Shown here one piece after another: positions 63,242 through 64,000 of a DNA stretch of 64,000 bases (the stretch's first letter is position 1; each line of letters opens with the position of its first letter). Origin of the DNA: an uncultured Verrucomicrobiota bacterium. Lineage in GTDB: Bacteria > Verrucomicrobiota > Verrucomicrobiia > Limisphaerales > CAIYYI01. Both the position numbers and the translations under genes were made by a program. The notes under the pieces were generated by a model. The model was not told where the DNA came from. It was given only the letters and a program-made list of their open reading frames with translations, and did no database searches. The DNA lies in NCBI GenBank assembly GCA_903930345.1, contig CAIYYI010000684.1, positions 1-64,000 on the forward strand. The letters run 5' to 3'.

Positions 63242-64000
63242 TCAAACCGCCGGCACTTCGAAACCCTTGCGGCGCTCGCGGTCCAGATGCTGGTTCGCGG
63301 CGGCGTCGCCGGTCACCTCTTCCTTCACCGGATCCCACACCAGCTTGCGGCCGGTCCAGCGGGTGATGTTCACCAGGTGGCAGATGCTGGCCGCCCGGTG
63401 CCCGATCTCCACGTCCGCCGCCGGATTCTTGCGGCTCCGGACCGCCGCCAGCCAGTTGGCGATGTGGTTGCCGCTGGTCTTGGGGCGCTCCTTGATGATG
63501 GCGTCAAAGATGGCCGGATCATCGGCATCCACATGGCCGCGGTTGATGGTCACCACGCCCTTCTCGCCGTGGAACACCGCCCCGAAATTGGGCGCCTTGC
63601 CCGGCTCCACCACCACGCCATTGGCATACTTGAAATGGACCAGCGGATCGGAGGTCATGGAGTCGCCCCGCTTCTTGGACTCCGGCGCGGCATAGACCGG
63701 CGGCTCATACTTCTTGCCCTCCGGCCAGAATTCCACCGGGCCGCTGTTGTCCATGCCCAGCGCGTACTGGATCATGTCGTACCCATGCGCGCCCCAGCCT
63801 GTCACCTCGCCGCCGGAATAGGGGCGCAGGGAGAGCCAGCCGGGGGCGACCGGTCCGATTTCGCGCGGCACGTATAGGCACTGGTTGTAGGGCACCAGCT
63901 CGGAGGGGCCGCACCACATGTTCCAATCCAGCCCGGCGGGCACCTCCTGCCCGGGCATCTTGTGATCCCAGCAGGTCGCGTAGTTGGCCGCGATCACCTT
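63242..64000 (-). CDS. Gfo/Idh/MocA family oxidoreductase, C-terminal part
   Basis: The frame is open to the window edge, so the N-terminal Rossmann domain lies outside. The visible 252 residues are the C-terminal domain of the secreted Gfo/Idh/MocA group: DWNMWCGPSELVPYNQCLY, SGGEVTGWGAHGYDMIQYAL, VHFKYANGVVVEPGKAPNFG and RHVDADDPAIF-type strands, then HIANWLAAVRSRKNPAADVE and GHRAASICHLVNITRWTGRK. Such enzymes oxidise or reduce sugars or inositols with NAD(P). In verrucomicrobia many copies carry a Tat signal, which cannot be checked here. Confidence 0.92.
   Translation of the reverse strand, partial: KVIAANYATCWDHKMPGQEVPAGLDWNMWCGPSELVPYNQCLYVPREIGPVAPGWLSLRPYSGGEVTGWGAHGYDMIQYALGMDNSGPVEFWPEGKKYEPPVYAAPESKKRGDSMTSDPLVHFKYANGVVVEPGKAPNFGAVFHGEKGVVTINRGHVDADDPAIFDAIIKERPKTSGNHIANWLAAVRSRKNPAADVEIGHRAASICHLVNITRWTGRKLVWDPVKEEVTGDAAANQHLDRERRKGFEVPAV

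Overview
This 64 kb window is high-GC bacterial chromosome. The gene content points to Verrucomicrobiota, probably a soil or freshwater Pedosphaera/Limisphaera-like lineage. The signs are secreted sulfatase, sialidase, VCBS and LamG proteins, Tat-exported oxidoreductases, an HzsA-related multiheme cytochrome, an exosortase locus, and hairpin repeats scattered between genes. This placement rests on family knowledge, not on a marker gene. No rRNA, tRNA or CRISPR array was seen.

Layout. 1-13079 is a catabolic and secreted block: partial sulfatase, VCBS protein, dipeptide epimerase, GH99-like/LamG hydrolase, and a translationally coupled pair made of a giant beta-propeller protein and a three-haem cytochrome. 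13273-18214 is a TetR-RND efflux operon with a palindromic operator. 18304-24711 holds NIPSNAP, a TRIC/UPF0126 channel, a ROK-like kinase and a secreted beta-propeller protein.

24806-30054 is the most unusual segment, a compact exosortase locus. It encodes one secreted protein with a non-canonical C-terminal anchor, a membrane-anchored helical protein, and an exosortase with a large C-terminal domain, all in one overlapping operon. A sigma-54 enhancer-binding protein is divergent from it. Between them lie a -24/-12 promoter and, about 115 bp upstream of the predicted transcription start, a perfect 15-bp palindrome. An unannotated 46-residue membrane peptide follows the regulator. 30294-37011 is a complete type I Wadjet (JetABCD) anti-plasmid system. 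It is followed by crcB-uvrC and an AAA/DUF4143 ATPase.

40546-43535 holds a DMT transporter and two orphan phage-like virion genes. 43626-45045 is a CnrY-CnrX-CnrH-like anti-sigma/metal-sensor/ECF-sigma operon. 46044-46883 is a graveyard: a chimeric duplicate of the sigma gene tail joined to a piece of the gene at 47102, then an antitoxin whose PIN toxin has lost its core. 47102-55734 returns to ordinary genes (pdxJ, acpS, a HAD-Nudix fusion, folB, esterase, solute-binding protein, aldo/keto reductase). 55976-64000 holds a Tat TIM-barrel protein, a ribbon-helix-helix/SPFH pair with a strong sigma-70 promoter, pyruvate kinase, a secreted protein with two repeat units, a sialidase and a partial Gfo/Idh/MocA oxidoreductase.
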